In this document: in pieces, positions 8,217 through 19,154 of the stretch | Numbering within the stretch: position 1 is the stretch's first letter | Layout of the letters: every line of letters begins with the position of its first letter | The notes under the pieces: model-generated | What the model saw: the letters and a program-made list of their open reading frames with translations, nothing else | What the model was told of the DNA's origin: nothing | The model's database searches: none | Source: Aquabacterium parvum | GTDB lineage: Bacteria > Pseudomonadota > Gammaproteobacteria > Burkholderiales > Burkholderiaceae_C | DNA: 51,496 bases | Assembly (NCBI RefSeq): GCF_001447195.1 | Contig: NZ_LFRI01000046.1 | Location: 1 to 51,496, forward strand | Direction: 5' to 3' | Program-made: the position numbers and the translations under genes

Positions 8217-9688
8217 ATCGTGAATTGCTGATGCTGGTGGACGCCATCTCCCGTGAGAAGAGCGTGGACCGTGACGTGGTGTTCGGTGCGGTCGAATCCG
8301 CCCTGGCCTCCGCCACCAAGAAGCTCTACCAGGGCGAAGTCGACATCCGCGTCGCCATCGACCGCGAGAGCGGCGAGTACGAGACCTTCCGCCGCTGGCT
8401 CGTCGTGCCCGACGAGGCCGGCCTGCAGAACCCGGAAGCCGAAGAAATCCTCTCTGACGCCATCGACCGCATCGCCGACATCGAAGTCGGTGACTACATC
8501 GAAGAGTCCATCGAATCCGTGCCCATCGGGCGCATCGGTGCGCAGGCCGCCAAGCAGGTCATCCTGCAAAAGATCCGCGACGCCGAGCGCGAGCAACTGC
8601 TCAACGACTTCCTCTCGCGTGGCGAGAAGATCTTCGTGGGCACCGTCAAGCGCCTGGACAAGGGCGACATCATCGTCGAGTCGGGTCGCGTCGAAGGGCG
8701 ACTGAAGCGCACCGAGATGATCCCGAAGGAAAACCTGCGCTCCGGCGACCGCGTTCGCGCCTACATGCTGGGCATCGATTCGCTGGCCCGTGGCCCGCAG
8801 ATCATGCTCTCGCGCTCCGCGCCCGACTTCATGATCGAGCTGTTCCGCCAGGAAGTGCCCGAGATCGAGCAAGGCCTGCTGGAGATCAAGAGCTGCGCCC
8901 GCGATTCCGGCTCGCGCGCCAAGATCGCCGTGCTCTCGCACGACAAGCGCGTGGACCCGATCGGCACTTGCGTGGGCGTGCGCGGTTCGCGCGTGACCGC
9001 CGTCACCAACGAGCTGGCCGGCGAGCGCGTCGACATCGTGCTGTGGTCCGAAGACCCGGCTCAGTTCGTCATCGGTGCGCTGGCCCCGGCCAACGTGCAA
9101 TCGATTTTTGTTGATGAAGAAAAGCACGCCATGGACGTGGTCGTGGACGAGGAAAACCTCGCCATCGCCATCGGCCGCGGTGGTCAGAACGTGCGCCTGG
9201 CGTCCGAGCTGACTGGCTGGAAGATCAACATCATGTCGGCCGAGGAATCGGCCCAGAAACAGGCGGTCGAATCCGACTCCATCCGCAAGATCTTCGTCGA
9301 CAAGCTCGACGTGGACGCGGAAGTCGCCGACATCCTGATCGCCGAAGGTTTCTCCAGCCTGGAAGAAGTGGCCTATGTGCCGCTGCAGGAAATGCTGGAA
9401 ATCGATGCCTTCGACGAAGACACGGTCAACGAGCTGCGCAACCGTGCCAAGGACGCGCTGCTGACCATGGAAATCGCCAAGGAAGAAGAAGTCGAAGCCC
9501 TGTCGGAAAGCCTCAAGGGGCTGGAAGGCCTGACGCCGGAGCTGATCAACAAGCTCTCGGAAGCTGGCATCCACACCCGTGACGACCTGGCCGACCTCGC
9601 TGTGGACGAGCTGACCGAGATCACCGGTGTGTCCGATGATCAGGCTCGCGCGCTCATCATCAAGGCCCGCGAACACTGGTTCGCCTGA
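8213..9688 (+). CDS. nusA: Transcription termination/antitermination factor NusA
   Basis: 491 residues, close to the length in E. coli. Binds RNA polymerase and nascent RNA and modulates pausing, termination and rRNA antitermination. Visible domains: N-terminal polymerase-binding domain (1 to about 130), S1 domain ([21 protein letters not shown]), KH1 and KH2 ([14 protein letters not shown] and [18 protein letters not shown]), and two C-terminal acidic helix-hairpin-helix repeats ([37 protein letters not shown]). It overlaps rimP and is followed by infB after 58 bp. Confidence 0.97.
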   Translation: MNRELLMLVDAISREKSVDRDVVFGAVESALASATKKLYQGEVDIRVAIDRESGEYETFRRWLVVPDEAGLQNPEAEEILSDAIDRIADIEVGDYIEESIESVPIGRIGAQAAKQVILQKIRDAEREQLLNDFLSRGEKIFVGTVKRLDKGDIIVESGRVEGRLKRTEMIPKENLRSGDRVRAYMLGIDSLARGPQIMLSRSAPDFMIELFRQEVPEIEQGLLEIKSCARDSGSRAKIAVLSHDKRVDPIGTCVGVRGSRVTAVTNELAGERVDIVLWSEDPAQFVIGALAPANVQSIFVDEEKHAMDVVVDEENLAIAIGRGGQNVRLASELTGWKINIMSAEESAQKQAVESDSIRKIFVDKLDVDAEVADILIAEGFSSLEEVAYVPLQEMLEIDAFDEDTVNELRNRAKDALLTMEIAKEEEVEALSESLKGLEGLTPELINKLSEAGIHTRDDLADLAVDELTEITGVSDDQARALIIKAREHWFA

Positions 9689-9746
9689 TCGAAGCCCGAC
9701 CACCGCCTACTCTCACTCAAGCAAGCTCATCGCAAGGATCTAAACA

Positions 9747-12700
9747 ATGGCCGTGACCACCGTCGCACAATTCGCCGCGGAGCTCAATCGCCCGGCTGCG
9801 ACACTGCTGGAGCAGCTCCAGTCTGCAGGCGTGCCCAAGGCAGCGCCTGAAGACGTGCTGACGGAGGTCGACAAGGAGCGTCTGCTCGATCACCTGCGCA
9901 CCGCCCACGGCACCGCCGGCGGCGATCGCAAGAAGATCACCCTGACGCGCAAGTCGACCACCGAAATCAAGCAGGCAGACGCATCTGGCAAGGCCCGCAC
10001 CATCCAGGTCGAGGTCAAGAAGAAGCGCGTCTTCGTCAAGCGCGATGAGTCCGGCGTGGAAGAGTCCAACGAAGCCGCGCAGGCCGAAGCCGAACTGGCT
10101 CGCCGCGAAGAAGAAGCGCGAGCCCAGGCCGAAGAGCTGCGTCAGCAGGAAGAGGCCCTGGCCGAAGCTCGCCGTCAGCGCGAAGAGCAAGAGCGCCAGG
10201 AGCGCGAAGCCGCCGCAGCAGCTGCCGCCGTCCGTGAGGCCGCTGAAGCCGCCGCCCGCGAGCAGGCCGCGCAAGCTGCAGCAGCGGTGGTTGCCGAGGG
10301 TGGCGCCAGCGCTCCCGCAGTCGATGACAGCGCCGAGAAGGAAGCCGCTGCTGCGCGCCGTGCCGCTGCTCAGGCCGCTGGCCGTGCCGAAGCTGCCGCC
10401 TTGACCGCCGCCGCTCAGCGTGGCGCGCGTGGTGGCGTTCTCAAAGCCGCTGCAGACAAATCCGCCCCCGAAGCTGCGCCGGTCGAGCAAGCCCCGGCAC
10501 CTGTTGCCGAGGTCGCGCCCGTGGCTCCACCGGCGCCCGTTGCCGAAGCCCCCAAGGCCCCGGCCGTTCGCGTGGTCAAGGCCGCCGACATCGAAGCCGA
10601 AGAAAAGCAGAAGGCCGCTGACCTGGCCGCGCGCCGCAAGGCTGCCGAAGCCGAGGCTGCAGCCATCCGCGCGATGATGAACGCGCCCAAGAAGGTGCTG
10701 ACCGCCAAGAAGCCCGAAGAAGCCAAGCCTGCAGACGCGGCTGGCATCAAGGGCACGATCCACAAGCCCAAGGGCGCCCCGGGTGCCACCGCTGCACCGG
10801 GCAACACGGCGGCCAAGCCTGGTGACAAGAAGTCGGTCAAGTCCGAGAAGCTGTCTTCCAGCTGGGCCAACGACGACAAGAAACGCGGGGCACCGGCCGG
10901 TAAAGGCCGCTCTGATGCTGGCGCCAATGCCCGCAACAGCTGGAAGGCCCCGGGTGGTCGCGGTGGTCGCCGTGGTGGTGACCGTGGTGGCGACAACCAG
11001 TCGAACTTCGTGCCGCCGAGTGAGCCGCAGGTCATCGAGGTGCACGTGCCCGAGACCATCTCGGTGGCCGACCTCGCCCACAAGATGTCCGTCAAGGCCT
11101 CCGAAGTCATCAAGCAGATGATGAAGCTGGGCCAGATGGTCACCATCAACCAGCAGCTGGACCAGGAAACCGCCATGATCGTGGTGGAAGAGATGGGCCA
11201 CAAGGCGCTCGCCGCCAAGCTGGACGACCCCGATGCCTTCCTGGAAGAAGAACACGCCGAACAAACGGCCGAGCTCTTCCCCCGTGCGCCGGTGGTCACC
11301 GTCATGGGTCACGTCGACCACGGCAAGACCTCGCTGCTGGACTACATCCGCACGTCTCGCGTCGCCGCGGGCGAAGCGGGCGGCATCACGCAGCACATCG
11401 GTGCCTACCACGTGGACACCCCGCGCGGCATGATCACCTTCCTGGATACCCCGGGTCACGAGGCCTTCACGGCCATGCGTGCCCGCGGTGCGAAGGCCAC
11501 CGACATCGTCATCCTGGTGGTGGCCGCAGACGACGGCGTCATGCCCCAGACCAAGGAAGCCATCCACCACGCGAAGGCCGCTGGCGTGCCCATCGTGGTC
11601 GCGATCAACAAGATCGACAAGCCGGGCAACAACATCGAGCGCGTGACCCAGGAGCTGGTTGCCGAACAGGTCGTGCCTGAAGCTTACGGCGGCGACGCCC
11701 CGTTCTGCCCGGTGTCGGCCAAGACCGGCCAAGGCATCGACGAGCTGCTGGAAAACGTCCTGCTGCAAGCCGAAGTGCTGGAGCTGACGGCCGCCAAGGA
11801 AGCCATGGCCAAGGGCCTGGTGATCGAAGCGCGCCTGGACAAGGGCCGCGGCCCTGTGGCCACCGTGCTGGTGCAGTCCGGCACGCTCAAGCGCGGCGAC
11901 GTCGTGCTGGCCGGTGCTTCGTATGGCCGTGTTCGCGCCATGCTGGACGAAGATGGCAAGCCGACCACCGAAGCCGGTCCTTCCATCCCCGTGGAAATCC
12001 AGGGCCTGACCGAGGTGCCCTCGGCCGGTGACGAGTTCATGGTGCTGTCGGACGAGCGCCGCGCCCGTGAAATCGCCACCTTCCGTCAAGGCAAGTACCG
12101 TGACGTCAAGCTGGCCAAGCAACAGGCCGCCAAGCTGGAAAACATGTTCGAGCAAATGGGTCAGGGCGGCGACGTCCAGACGCTGCCGATCATCATCAAG
12201 GCCGACGTGCAAGGCTCGCAGGAAGCGCTGGCTTCTTCGCTGCTCAAGCTGTCGACCGAAGAAGTGCGTGTTCAGATCGTTCACGCTGCCGTGGGTGGCA
12301 TCTCCGAGTCGGACGTCAACCTGGCGATCGCCTCGAAGGCCGTGCTGATCGGCTTCAACACCCGCGCGGACGCCAACGCCCGCAAGGTGGCCGACCACAA
12401 CGGCATCGACATCCGCTACTACAACATCATCTACGACGCCGTGGACGATGTGAAGGCGGCAATGGGCGGCATGCTGGCTCCTGAGCAGCGCGAGGAAGTC
12501 ATCGGTACCGCCGAGATCCGTCAGGTGTTCATCGCCTCGAAGATCGGCACCATCGGTGGCTCCATGGTCACCAGCGGTGTGGTCCGCCGCAGCGCCAAGC
12601 TGCGCCTGCTGCGCGAGAACGTGGTCATCTACACCGGCGAGCTCGAAGGCCTCAAGCGCTTCAAGGACGACGTCAAGGAAGTGCGCGAAGGCTTCGAGTG

Positions 12701-12788
12701 TGGTCTCAACATCAAGGGCTACAACGACATCAAGGAAGGTGACGTGCTCGAGTTCTTCGAAATCAAGGAAGTGGCTCGCACGCTGTAA
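9747..12788 (+). CDS. infB: Translation initiation factor IF-2
   Basis: 1013 residues. GTPase that brings fMet-tRNA to the 30S subunit and promotes 70S joining. The first 50 residues form the IF2 N-terminal fold ([20 protein letters not shown]). Residues about 100-420 are a very long Ala/Glu/Arg/Lys-rich charged linker, which makes the protein longer than E. coli IF2. A second IF2N fold follows near 425-480 ([20 protein letters not shown]). The G domain starts near 515: G1 GHVDHGKT, G3 DTPGHEAF, G4 NKID, then the beta-barrel domains and the fMet-tRNA-binding C-terminus. A good ribosome site (AAGGA, 9735-9739) precedes the ATG. A terminator-like hairpin follows 26 bp after the stop. Confidence 0.97.
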   Translation: MAVTTVAQFAAELNRPAATLLEQLQSAGVPKAAPEDVLTEVDKERLLDHLRTAHGTAGGDRKKITLTRKSTTEIKQADASGKARTIQVEVKKKRVFVKRDESGVEESNEAAQAEAELARREEEARAQAEELRQQEEALAEARRQREEQERQEREAAAAAAAVREAAEAAAREQAAQAAAAVVAEGGASAPAVDDSAEKEAAAARRAAAQAAGRAEAAALTAAAQRGARGGVLKAAADKSAPEAAPVEQAPAPVAEVAPVAPPAPVAEAPKAPAVRVVKAADIEAEEKQKAADLAARRKAAEAEAAAIRAMMNAPKKVLTAKKPEEAKPADAAGIKGTIHKPKGAPGATAAPGNTAAKPGDKKSVKSEKLSSSWANDDKKRGAPAGKGRSDAGANARNSWKAPGGRGGRRGGDRGGDNQSNFVPPSEPQVIEVHVPETISVADLAHKMSVKASEVIKQMMKLGQMVTINQQLDQETAMIVVEEMGHKALAAKLDDPDAFLEEEHAEQTAELFPRAPVVTVMGHVDHGKTSLLDYIRTSRVAAGEAGGITQHIGAYHVDTPRGMITFLDTPGHEAFTAMRARGAKATDIVILVVAADDGVMPQTKEAIHHAKAAGVPIVVAINKIDKPGNNIERVTQELVAEQVVPEAYGGDAPFCPVSAKTGQGIDELLENVLLQAEVLELTAAKEAMAKGLVIEARLDKGRGPVATVLVQSGTLKRGDVVLAGASYGRVRAMLDEDGKPTTEAGPSIPVEIQGLTEVPSAGDEFMVLSDERRAREIATFRQGKYRDVKLAKQQAAKLENMFEQMGQGGDVQTLPIIIKADVQGSQEALASSLLKLSTEEVRVQIVHAAVGGISESDVNLAIASKAVLIGFNTRADANARKVADHNGIDIRYYNIIYDAVDDVKAAMGGMLAPEQREEVIGTAEIRQVFIASKIGTIGGSMVTSGVVRRSAKLRLLRENVVIYTGELEGLKRFKDDVKEVREGFECGLNIKGYNDIKEGDVLEFFEIKEVARTL

Positions 12789-12814
12789 AAAACGCAGCGA
12801 CCGCTCCCCCGATC

Positions 12815-12842
12815 AACCCCGCCTGAAACCCAGGCGGGGTTT
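12815..12842 (+). terminator. Terminator or attenuator between infB and rbfA
   Basis: AACCCCGCCTG-AAACC-CAGGCGGGGTT forms an 11-bp, mostly GC stem with a short loop, followed only by TTGTG rather than a full U run. It lies between infB and rbfA within the conserved operon, so it may reduce rather than abolish read-through. Confidence 0.65.
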
Positions 12843-12880
12843 GTGCTTGGAGGGCGGGCACCAGGAAAGAGTCAAGCACC

Positions 12881-13276
12881 ATGCGCCACAAACGTTCCAC
12901 CCCCAATCGCGGCTTGCGAGTGGCCGACCAGATCCAGCGTGACCTGGCCGAGCTCATCCGCGACCTCAAAGACCCGCGCATCGGCATGGTCACGATCAGC
13001 AACGTCGAGGTGACGCCGGACTACGCTCACGCCAAGATCCGCTTCTCGCTGCTGGTGGGTGACCCGACCGCGTCCGAAGAAGGCCTGAACGAGGCCGCCG
13101 GCTTCCTGCGCAACGGCCTGTTCAAGCGCCTGCAGATCCACACCGTGCCGACGCTGCATTTCCACTTCGACCGCACCACCGAGCGCGCGGCCGAGCTCAA
13201 CGCCCTGATCAACCGCGCCGTTGCCGACAAGGCCAAGGACGCCGACGAGCCGGGCACGGAGGGACAGGGCGCGTGA
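12881..13276 (+). CDS. rbfA: 30S ribosome-binding factor RbfA
   Basis: 131 residues, the standard length. A single KH-like domain that binds the 30S subunit and acts late in 16S rRNA 5'-end maturation. Family markers: [23 protein letters not shown] near the N-terminus, [19 protein letters not shown] in the middle, and the [18 protein letters not shown] end. It begins after the infB/rbfA hairpin and overlaps the truB GTG start by four bases. Confidence 0.95.
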   Translation: MRHKRSTPNRGLRVADQIQRDLAELIRDLKDPRIGMVTISNVEVTPDYAHAKIRFSLLVGDPTASEEGLNEAAGFLRNGLFKRLQIHTVPTLHFHFDRTTERAAELNALINRAVADKAKDADEPGTEGQGA

Positions 13277-14292
13277 ACATGGCCACGGCATCGCAACAGC
13301 TGACCCGCCCGCCGCGTCAACCGCGCCGGGCGCTGCATGGCGTCATCCTGCTGGACAAGCCCCTGGGCCTGTCGAGCAACGACGCATTGCAGAAGGTCAA
13401 GCGCTTGTTGCGAGCCGAGAAGGCCGGTCACACCGGCACGCTCGACCCGTTGGCCACCGGCCTGCTGCCGCTGTGTTTTGGCGCGGCCACCAAGTTCTCG
13501 CAAGTGTCCCTGGACGCTGACAAGCGCTACACCGCCACGCTTCAGCTGGGCGTGCGCACCAGCACGGCCGATGCCGAAGGCGAAGTCACTGGCACCCGCG
13601 AGGTGACAGCTGCCATGCTGGATGCCCAGCGCCTGCGCCAGGCCTGCGATGCTTTCCTGGGCACGATCGACCAGGTCCCGCCCATGCACTCGGCGCTCAA
13701 ACACCAGGGCAAGGCCCTGTACGAATACGCCCGCGAAGGCGTCGAGATCGAGCGCGCGCCGCGCCGCGTCACCCTTCACGCCATTGACATCCTGTCGGTG
13801 CAAGGTGCGGTGGTGACCATCGACGTGCGTTGCAGCAAGGGCACCTACATCCGCACGCTGGCCGAGGACATCGGCGAGCACCTGGGTTGTGGCGCCCACC
13901 TCATCGGCCTGCGCCGAACCGGCAGCGGCGGCGTCAGCCTGCAAGGTGCGGTCACGCTCGAAGCCTTGCAGGCCATGACCGAGGCCGAGCGCGACGAACA
14001 CCTGATGGCGCCCGACGTCCTGCTCGCCGATTGCTCCGAGGTGGTCTTGTCGCAAGACGAAGCGGCGCGTTTCCTCACCGGCTTGCGCCGCAAGGTGACG
14101 CTGCCCGATGCCGATTTGGTGCGCGTCTACGGGCCCATGCCTGGCGCCACCGCCTCTGAAGGCCGTGTGCTGCTGGGCAGCGCCCACGTGCAGTCCGGCG
14201 AACTCATCCCCACCCGCCTGCTCAGCCCCCTCGAGGTGCAGGGCCTGGTGAGCCAGCAAGCAACCGAGCCAGTCGCGCTGGCCACTCACTGA
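13273..14292 (+). CDS. truB: tRNA pseudouridine(55) synthase TruB
   Basis: 339 residues. Isomerises U55 in the T loop of tRNAs. The catalytic Asp is in [19 protein letters not shown]; other conserved parts are [14 protein letters not shown], the [20 protein letters not shown] segment and [15 protein letters not shown]. The GTG at 13273 overlaps the rbfA stop (GTGA), giving coupling; the ATG at 13279 is an equally possible start, two residues shorter. The C-terminal part, from about residue 255, resembles the additional TruB C-terminal domain. Confidence 0.95.
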   Translation: MNMATASQQLTRPPRQPRRALHGVILLDKPLGLSSNDALQKVKRLLRAEKAGHTGTLDPLATGLLPLCFGAATKFSQVSLDADKRYTATLQLGVRTSTADAEGEVTGTREVTAAMLDAQRLRQACDAFLGTIDQVPPMHSALKHQGKALYEYAREGVEIERAPRRVTLHAIDILSVQGAVVTIDVRCSKGTYIRTLAEDIGEHLGCGAHLIGLRRTGSGGVSLQGAVTLEALQAMTEAERDEHLMAPDVLLADCSEVVLSQDEAARFLTGLRRKVTLPDADLVRVYGPMPGATASEGRVLLGSAHVQSGELIPTRLLSPLEVQGLVSQQATEPVALATH

Positions 14293-14313
14293 TTTCAGAC
14301 CTGAGAGATTCCC

Positions 14314-16146
14314 ATGAGCACTCAAATCCGCAACATCGCGATCATCGCCCACGTGGACCATGGCAAGACGACCATGGTGGACCAACTGCTGCGCCAGTCC
14401 GGCACCTTCGCCGACCATGAAAAGGTCGTCGACACCGTGATGGACAACAACGCCATCGAACGCGAACGCGGCATCACCATCCTGGCCAAGAACTGCGCCG
14501 TGAGCTGGGAAGGCACGCACATCAACATCGTCGACACCCCGGGCCACGCGGACTTCGGTGGTGAGGTCGAGCGCGCGCTGTCCATGGTCGACGGCGTGGT
14601 GCTGCTGATCGACGCGCAAGAAGGCCCGATGCCGCAAACGCGCTTCGTGACCAAGAAGGCACTGGCCCTGGGCCTGCGCCCCATCGTCGTGGTCAACAAG
14701 GTGGACAAGCCCGGTGCCAAGCCCGACGCTGTCATCAACGCCGCCTTTGATTTGTTCGACAAGCTGGGCGCCACCGACGAGCAGCTCGACTTCCCCGTGG
14801 TGTACGCCTCGGGCATCAACGGCTGGACCTCGCTGGAAGAGGGCGAACCCGGCGCGCAATGGGGCCCCGACATGTCGGCCCTGTTCAACACCATCCTCAA
14901 GCACGTGCCGGCGCAAAAGGGTGACCCGACCGCGCCGCTGCAGTTGCAGATCTCCGCGCTGGACTTCTCTACCTTCGTGGGCCGCATCGGCGTGGGCCGC
15001 ATCAGCCAGGGCACGGCCAAGCCCGGCCAGAACGTGGTCGTGATGGAAGGCCCCGGCGGCAAGACCGTCAATGGCCGCATCAACCAGGTGCTGACCTTCC
15101 AGGGCCTGGACCGCGTGCAGGTCACCGAAGCCGGCCCCGGCAACATCGTGCTGATCAACGGCATCGAGGACATCGGCATCGGCGTGACCGTGACCGACCC
15201 GGCCAACCCCGCGCCGCTGCCCATGCTCAAGGTGGACGAGCCCACCCTGACCATGAACTTCTGCGTGAACACCTCGCCGCTGGCTGGTCGCGAAGGCAAG
15301 TTCGTGACCTCGCGCCAGATCTGGGACCGCCTGCAAAAAGAGCTGCAGCACAACGTGGCCCTGCGCGTGAAGGAAACCGACGAAGACGGCATCTTCGAGG
15401 TCTGCGGCCGTGGTGAACTGCACCTGACCATCCTGCTGGAAAACATGCGCCGCGAAGGCTACGAGCTGGCTGTCTCCAAGCCCCGCGTGATGTTCAAGGA
15501 CATCGACGGCGTGAAGTCCGAGCCGATGGAACTGGTCACCGCCGACGTGGAAGAAATCCACCAGGGTGGCGTGATGCAGGCCCTGGGCCTGCGCAAGGGC
15601 GAGATGATCAACATGGAGCCGGACGGCCATGGCCGCGTGCGCCTGGAGTACCGCATCCCCGCCCGTGGCCTGATCGGTTTCAGCAACGAGTTCATGAACC
15701 TGACCCGCGGTTCGGGCCTGATCTCGTCGATCTTCGACGGCTACGAAGCGCACAAGGGCGAAATCGGCGGTCGCAAGAACGGCGTGCTGATCTCCATGGA
15801 CGACGGTGAAATCTTCACCTACGCCCTGGGCAAGCTGGACGACCGCGGCCGCATGTTCGTCAAGCCGAACGACCCGGTGTACGAAGGCATGATCGTCGGC
15901 ATCCACAGCCGCGACAACGACCTGGTGGTCAACGCCACGCGCACCAAGCAGCTGACCAACTTCCGTGTCTCGGGCAAGGAAGACGCCGTCAAGATCACGC
16001 CGCCGATCGACCTGACGCTGGAATACGGCGTGGACTTCATCGACGACGACGAGCTGGTCGAGATCACGCCCAAGAGCATCCGCGTGCGCAAGCGCTTCCT
16101 GAAGGAACACGATCGCAAGCGTGCTTCGCGCGAAGCCAACGCCTGA
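14314..16146 (+). CDS. typA: Ribosome-binding GTPase TypA/BipA
   Basis: 610 residues, the usual length. A translational GTPase related to EF-G and LepA that acts in ribosome assembly and stress adaptation. G1 AHVDHGKT at 11-18, the switch region with RERGITI, G3 DTPGHADF, G4 NKVDKPGA; then domain II, domain III ([20 protein letters not shown]) and the BipA-specific C-terminal domain ending in [24 protein letters not shown] precedes the ATG. It lies 21 bp after truB, in the same direction, and ends in a terminator. Confidence 0.97.
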   Translation: MSTQIRNIAIIAHVDHGKTTMVDQLLRQSGTFADHEKVVDTVMDNNAIERERGITILAKNCAVSWEGTHINIVDTPGHADFGGEVERALSMVDGVVLLIDAQEGPMPQTRFVTKKALALGLRPIVVVNKVDKPGAKPDAVINAAFDLFDKLGATDEQLDFPVVYASGINGWTSLEEGEPGAQWGPDMSALFNTILKHVPAQKGDPTAPLQLQISALDFSTFVGRIGVGRISQGTAKPGQNVVVMEGPGGKTVNGRINQVLTFQGLDRVQVTEAGPGNIVLINGIEDIGIGVTVTDPANPAPLPMLKVDEPTLTMNFCVNTSPLAGREGKFVTSRQIWDRLQKELQHNVALRVKETDEDGIFEVCGRGELHLTILLENMRREGYELAVSKPRVMFKDIDGVKSEPMELVTADVEEIHQGGVMQALGLRKGEMINMEPDGHGRVRLEYRIPARGLIGFSNEFMNLTRGSGLISSIFDGYEAHKGEIGGRKNGVLISMDDGEIFTYALGKLDDRGRMFVKPNDPVYEGMIVGIHSRDNDLVVNATRTKQLTNFRVSGKEDAVKITPPIDLTLEYGVDFIDDDELVEITPKSIRVRKRFLKEHDRKRASREANA

Positions 16147-16167
16147 TCGCCTGATCGCCTGATCGGG
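16144..16167. repeat. Three tandem copies of TGATCGCC/TGATCGGG
   Basis: TGATCGCC at 16144-16151 and 16152-16159, then TGATCGGG at 16160-16167. The first copy includes the typA stop codon and the later copies supply out-of-frame TGA triplets. Probably a short local duplication. Confidence 0.6.
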
Positions 16168-16194
16168 CACCTACCCCGAACGGGTAGATGATGG

Positions 16195-16233
16195 AAGCCC
16201 TGATGCCGCCGTGCAAGGCGGGATCAGGGCTTT
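16195..16233 (+). terminator. Rho-independent terminator after typA
   Basis: AAGCCCTGATGCCGCC-GTGCAA-GGCGGGATCAGGGCTTT folds into a long stem with one mismatch and ends in TTT. It lies about 50 bp past typA and before the GMC oxidase gene. Confidence 0.85.
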
Positions 16234-16341
16234 CCCACATCTGGCCGCGTGATGGATATCACTGGCCGCATCGGTGAATGCGCGCCTCAGCCACGGTTCC
16301 TACGATGCCTGTACTTCCAAAACACGGAGCGCAAGCACATC

Positions 16342-18000
16342 ATGAACAAGCTGAATCGTCGCCAGTGGGGGCAAAGCGTCCTGGCAGTTGGGGCCCAGTT
16401 GGGCCTGGGGAGCGTGGGCCTGCCCATGCGCGCCGTCACCGGTGGCATCACCTCGGCCGCGGCACTCGCGGGCTTGATGACCGAAGAGGCCTATGCCGCA
16501 CAAGCCGAAGAGCACGTGCCCAACCTCGTTGTGGGTTCTGGCTACGGTGGTGCCGTGACGGCTCTGCGCCTGGCGCAAAAGGGCCAGCGCGTCACGGTGC
16601 TGGAAATGGGGCGGCTGTGGAACACGCCTGGCTCGGACGGCAAGATATTCTGCAAGCCCTTCTCGCCCGACGAGCGCGCCATGTGGTTCAAGGACCGCAT
16701 CACGGCGGTGTTTTCGACCATTGGCGGTGTCATCCCGGTCAGCAGCCTGCTGAAGGTGCCGGTGGCCGCGGGCATCCTCGACGTGGTGTCGTCGCCCAAC
16801 ATGGACGTCTACCTGGGCCGTGGCGTGGGCGGTGGTTCGCTGGTCAACCTGGCCATGCTGATCACGCCTTACCGCGAGACGCTGCAGCGCATCCTGCCCT
16901 CGGGCATCGACATCAACGAGCTCTACAACGTCTACTACCCGCGAGCGCTGTCGGGCCTCAAGGGCAACAAGATCCGACCCGCGTACTACCAGGCCAGCGC
17001 CTACCACCGCTATGCGCGCGTGGCTTGCGCTCAGGCCGCCAAGGCGGGCTTCCAGTGGCGCACGCTCGACTCGGGCTACGACATGGCCTACATGGAGCAG
17101 GAAGAAGCCGGCACGGTGCCCAAGTCAGCGCTGGGGGCCGAAGGCGGCTTCGGCAACAACCACGGCAAGATGAGCCTGGACAAAACCTACATTGCAGAAG
17201 CATTGGGCACGGGCCTGGTGCGCATCCAGCCGTTGACCGAGGTGACCTCGATCGGCCGCGCCGCCGACGGCCGCTACCTGGTCAGCACTAAGCAGATCGA
17301 CGTCAAGGGCACGGTGCTGGCCACGCGCACCATCAGCTGCGACCGCCTGTTCCTGGGCAGCGGCTCCATGGGCACGACCAACCTGCTGGTCAAGGCGCGC
17401 GCCACCGGCACGCTGCCCAACCTCAACGAGCACGTGGGCACGCGCTGGAGCTCCAATGGCGAGATCTTCATGGTGCGCAACGTCTACACGCCGACCGGCA
17501 CCAAGACCTCGGTGCTGCCGACCACGGGCTTGGATGCCTTCGACCACAAGGGGCAGCAGGTGTACTCCATGAACATCGCGATCCCGCTGGGCATCGACAC
17601 CTTCAGCACCGCGCACATCACGATGACGCAGACGCCGGAACTGGGGCGCTTCAGCTACGACGCGGCCAAGCAGCAGGCGGTGCTGAACTGGTCGGACACG
17701 GCCAAGAACGAGCCGGTGACGAGCGCGCGCACGGTCTACGACAAGATCAACAAGGCCAACGGCGCCACCTACAACAAGAGCTGGTTCGGCGGCAAGACGG
17801 TGGGCGACAACGCCACCTACCACCCGCTGGGCGGTTGCCCCATTGGTCTGGCCACGAACGACGTGGGTGAGGTCAAGGGTTACCCGGGCCTGTATGTGAT
17901 GGACTCGGCCTTGTTCCCTGACTCGCTGGTGGCCAACCCGGCACTCTCGGTCACGGCGTTTGCCGAGCGCAACATCGAACGCATCATCGCATCGATGTGA
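16342..18000 (+). CDS. Exported GMC oxidoreductase, class I cholesterol-oxidase-like
   Basis: 552 residues. The N-terminus MNKLNRRQWGQSVLAVG has a twin-arginine-like motif followed by a hydrophobic stretch and an Ala-rich end (EEAYAAQA), suggesting Tat export of a folded flavoprotein. The FAD-binding segment is NLVVGSGYGGAVTALRLA, followed by TVLEMGRLWNTPGSDGKIF, a pattern typical of class I (non-covalent FAD) cholesterol oxidases. At the C-terminus YHPLGGCPIG carries the catalytic-type His and SLVANPALSVTAFAERN the conserved Asn. Family members oxidise a 3-beta-hydroxysterol to the 4-en-3-one, forming hydrogen peroxide. No other steroid-degradation gene is nearby, so the sterol substrate is a prediction. 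The ATG at 16342 was chosen for the signal peptide; the open frame extends upstream to 16249. Confidence 0.86.
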   Translation: MNKLNRRQWGQSVLAVGAQLGLGSVGLPMRAVTGGITSAAALAGLMTEEAYAAQAEEHVPNLVVGSGYGGAVTALRLAQKGQRVTVLEMGRLWNTPGSDGKIFCKPFSPDERAMWFKDRITAVFSTIGGVIPVSSLLKVPVAAGILDVVSSPNMDVYLGRGVGGGSLVNLAMLITPYRETLQRILPSGIDINELYNVYYPRALSGLKGNKIRPAYYQASAYHRYARVACAQAAKAGFQWRTLDSGYDMAYMEQEEAGTVPKSALGAEGGFGNNHGKMSLDKTYIAEALGTGLVRIQPLTEVTSIGRAADGRYLVSTKQIDVKGTVLATRTISCDRLFLGSGSMGTTNLLVKARATGTLPNLNEHVGTRWSSNGEIFMVRNVYTPTGTKTSVLPTTGLDAFDHKGQQVYSMNIAIPLGIDTFSTAHITMTQTPELGRFSYDAAKQQAVLNWSDTAKNEPVTSARTVYDKINKANGATYNKSWFGGKTVGDNATYHPLGGCPIGLATNDVGEVKGYPGLYVMDSALFPDSLVANPALSVTAFAERNIERIIASM

Positions 18001-18046
18001 CGATCACCGAGCACCACGCGACGGCACCCGCGAGCGGACAACACCC

Positions 18047-19039
18047 TCAGTGACTGAGGATGGATTGCAACTGCTCGTGGGTGTCCATCTGCATCTCGAA
18101 GCTGAAGTAGCAGTTGCGTCCTTTGGCCTTGGCGTTGTAGAGGGCCTGGTCTGCCCTCATGACCAGCTGCTGTGCGTTGGTGGTGGCGTCTGGCACGAGG
18201 GTGGTGATGCCGCCTGACAAGGTCACACACCCGAAGGGAGATCCGGGGTGGTTCAGGCTTCGGCGCGCCAGCATGTTCTGCAGCGCCCGTGCGAAGGTCA
18301 TGGCACCCGAGCGGGGCGTGTTCGGCAAGATGAGCGCGAACTCCTCTCCGCCATAGCGGGCGGCGTGATCCTGCGGTCGTTGGCACACGCCGCGCAGCAC
18401 CTGCCCGATCTCCTTGAGGCACGCGTCACCCTGCAAGTGCCCGTGGTGATCGTTGTAGGCCTTGAAGTGATCGACGTCGCACAGGAACAGGCTCAGGGGT
18501 TGCTGCTCTCGGGCGCAAGCCTTCACGCTTTGGTGCAGTCGCTCGTCGAAGCTGCGTCGGTTGCCGATTTGTGTGAGTTCGTCGAGCAGCGACAGGTGCG
18601 AGAGGCGCTCGTTGGCCTGACGCAGCGCTTCGGATGTGTCGATCAGCTGCCTGCGCATGCGTTGCAGGCGGGTCAGCGCATGCAACTTGGCGGCCAGCAC
18701 CACCGGCGAGGCCGGTTTGAACAGGTAGTCATCGCCGCCCGCTTCGATGCCTTTTTGCAGGTCGAGCTCGCTGTCCCGGCTGGACAGGAAGATGATGGGG
18801 GTCCAGTCGCTGCCCTCGAGCAAGCGGATTTGTTGCGCCGCCCAGTAGCCGTCCTCGCCTGGCAGCACCACGTCCATCAGAACCAGGTCGGGCCTCTCGG
18901 AGCGAAACAGCGCCAGGGCCTGTTGCCCGTCTGCTGCTTCGATCACGCGATGGCCTTGCCGCTGCAGCTGAAAGCCCAGGGCCTTTCGCACAGCGGTCTG
19001 GTCTTCGACCAGCAGGATGTTGAGGGCAGGGATGCTCAT
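18047..19039 (-). CDS. Response regulator with GGDEF domain (diguanylate cyclase)
   Basis: 330 residues. The receiver domain has acidic residues Glu12/Asp13, the phospho-acceptor Asp56 (LVLMDVVLPGEDGY) and the conserved Lys in YLFKPAS (about 108). A helical linker (about 125-150) leads to a GGDEF domain with the active GGEEF at 230-234. RPQD at 221-224 is exactly five residues before GGEEF, the product-binding inhibitory I-site. It should make cyclic di-GMP when phosphorylated and be feedback-inhibited. No cognate histidine kinase is adjacent. It is convergent with the GMC oxidase and divergent from the acyl-CoA hydrolase gene. Confidence 0.94.
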   Translation of the reverse strand: MSIPALNILLVEDQTAVRKALGFQLQRQGHRVIEAADGQQALALFRSERPDLVLMDVVLPGEDGYWAAQQIRLLEGSDWTPIIFLSSRDSELDLQKGIEAGGDDYLFKPASPVVLAAKLHALTRLQRMRRQLIDTSEALRQANERLSHLSLLDELTQIGNRRSFDERLHQSVKACAREQQPLSLFLCDVDHFKAYNDHHGHLQGDACLKEIGQVLRGVCQRPQDHAARYGGEEFALILPNTPRSGAMTFARALQNMLARRSLNHPGSPFGCVTLSGGITTLVPDATTNAQQLVMRADQALYNAKAKGRNCYFSFEMQMDTHEQLQSILSH

Positions 19040-19154
19040 GGGTTTGCAATGCCGGCGGTGGCCGTGATGTCACGGGCCTCTTGAGAGGCTTATCGGCAGC
19101 TGCGCGCCTGGCTGTAATACATTGTCCGGCTCTGGTCTTCGTTCCTTGTTGTCC

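Noticed and set aside
9717..16170. Long open frames on the minus strand opposite infB and typA (hundreds of codons)
   Set aside because: They mirror strong, recognised genes on the plus strand in high-GC DNA, have low-complexity His/Gln/Val-rich translations and no family features or ribosome sites.
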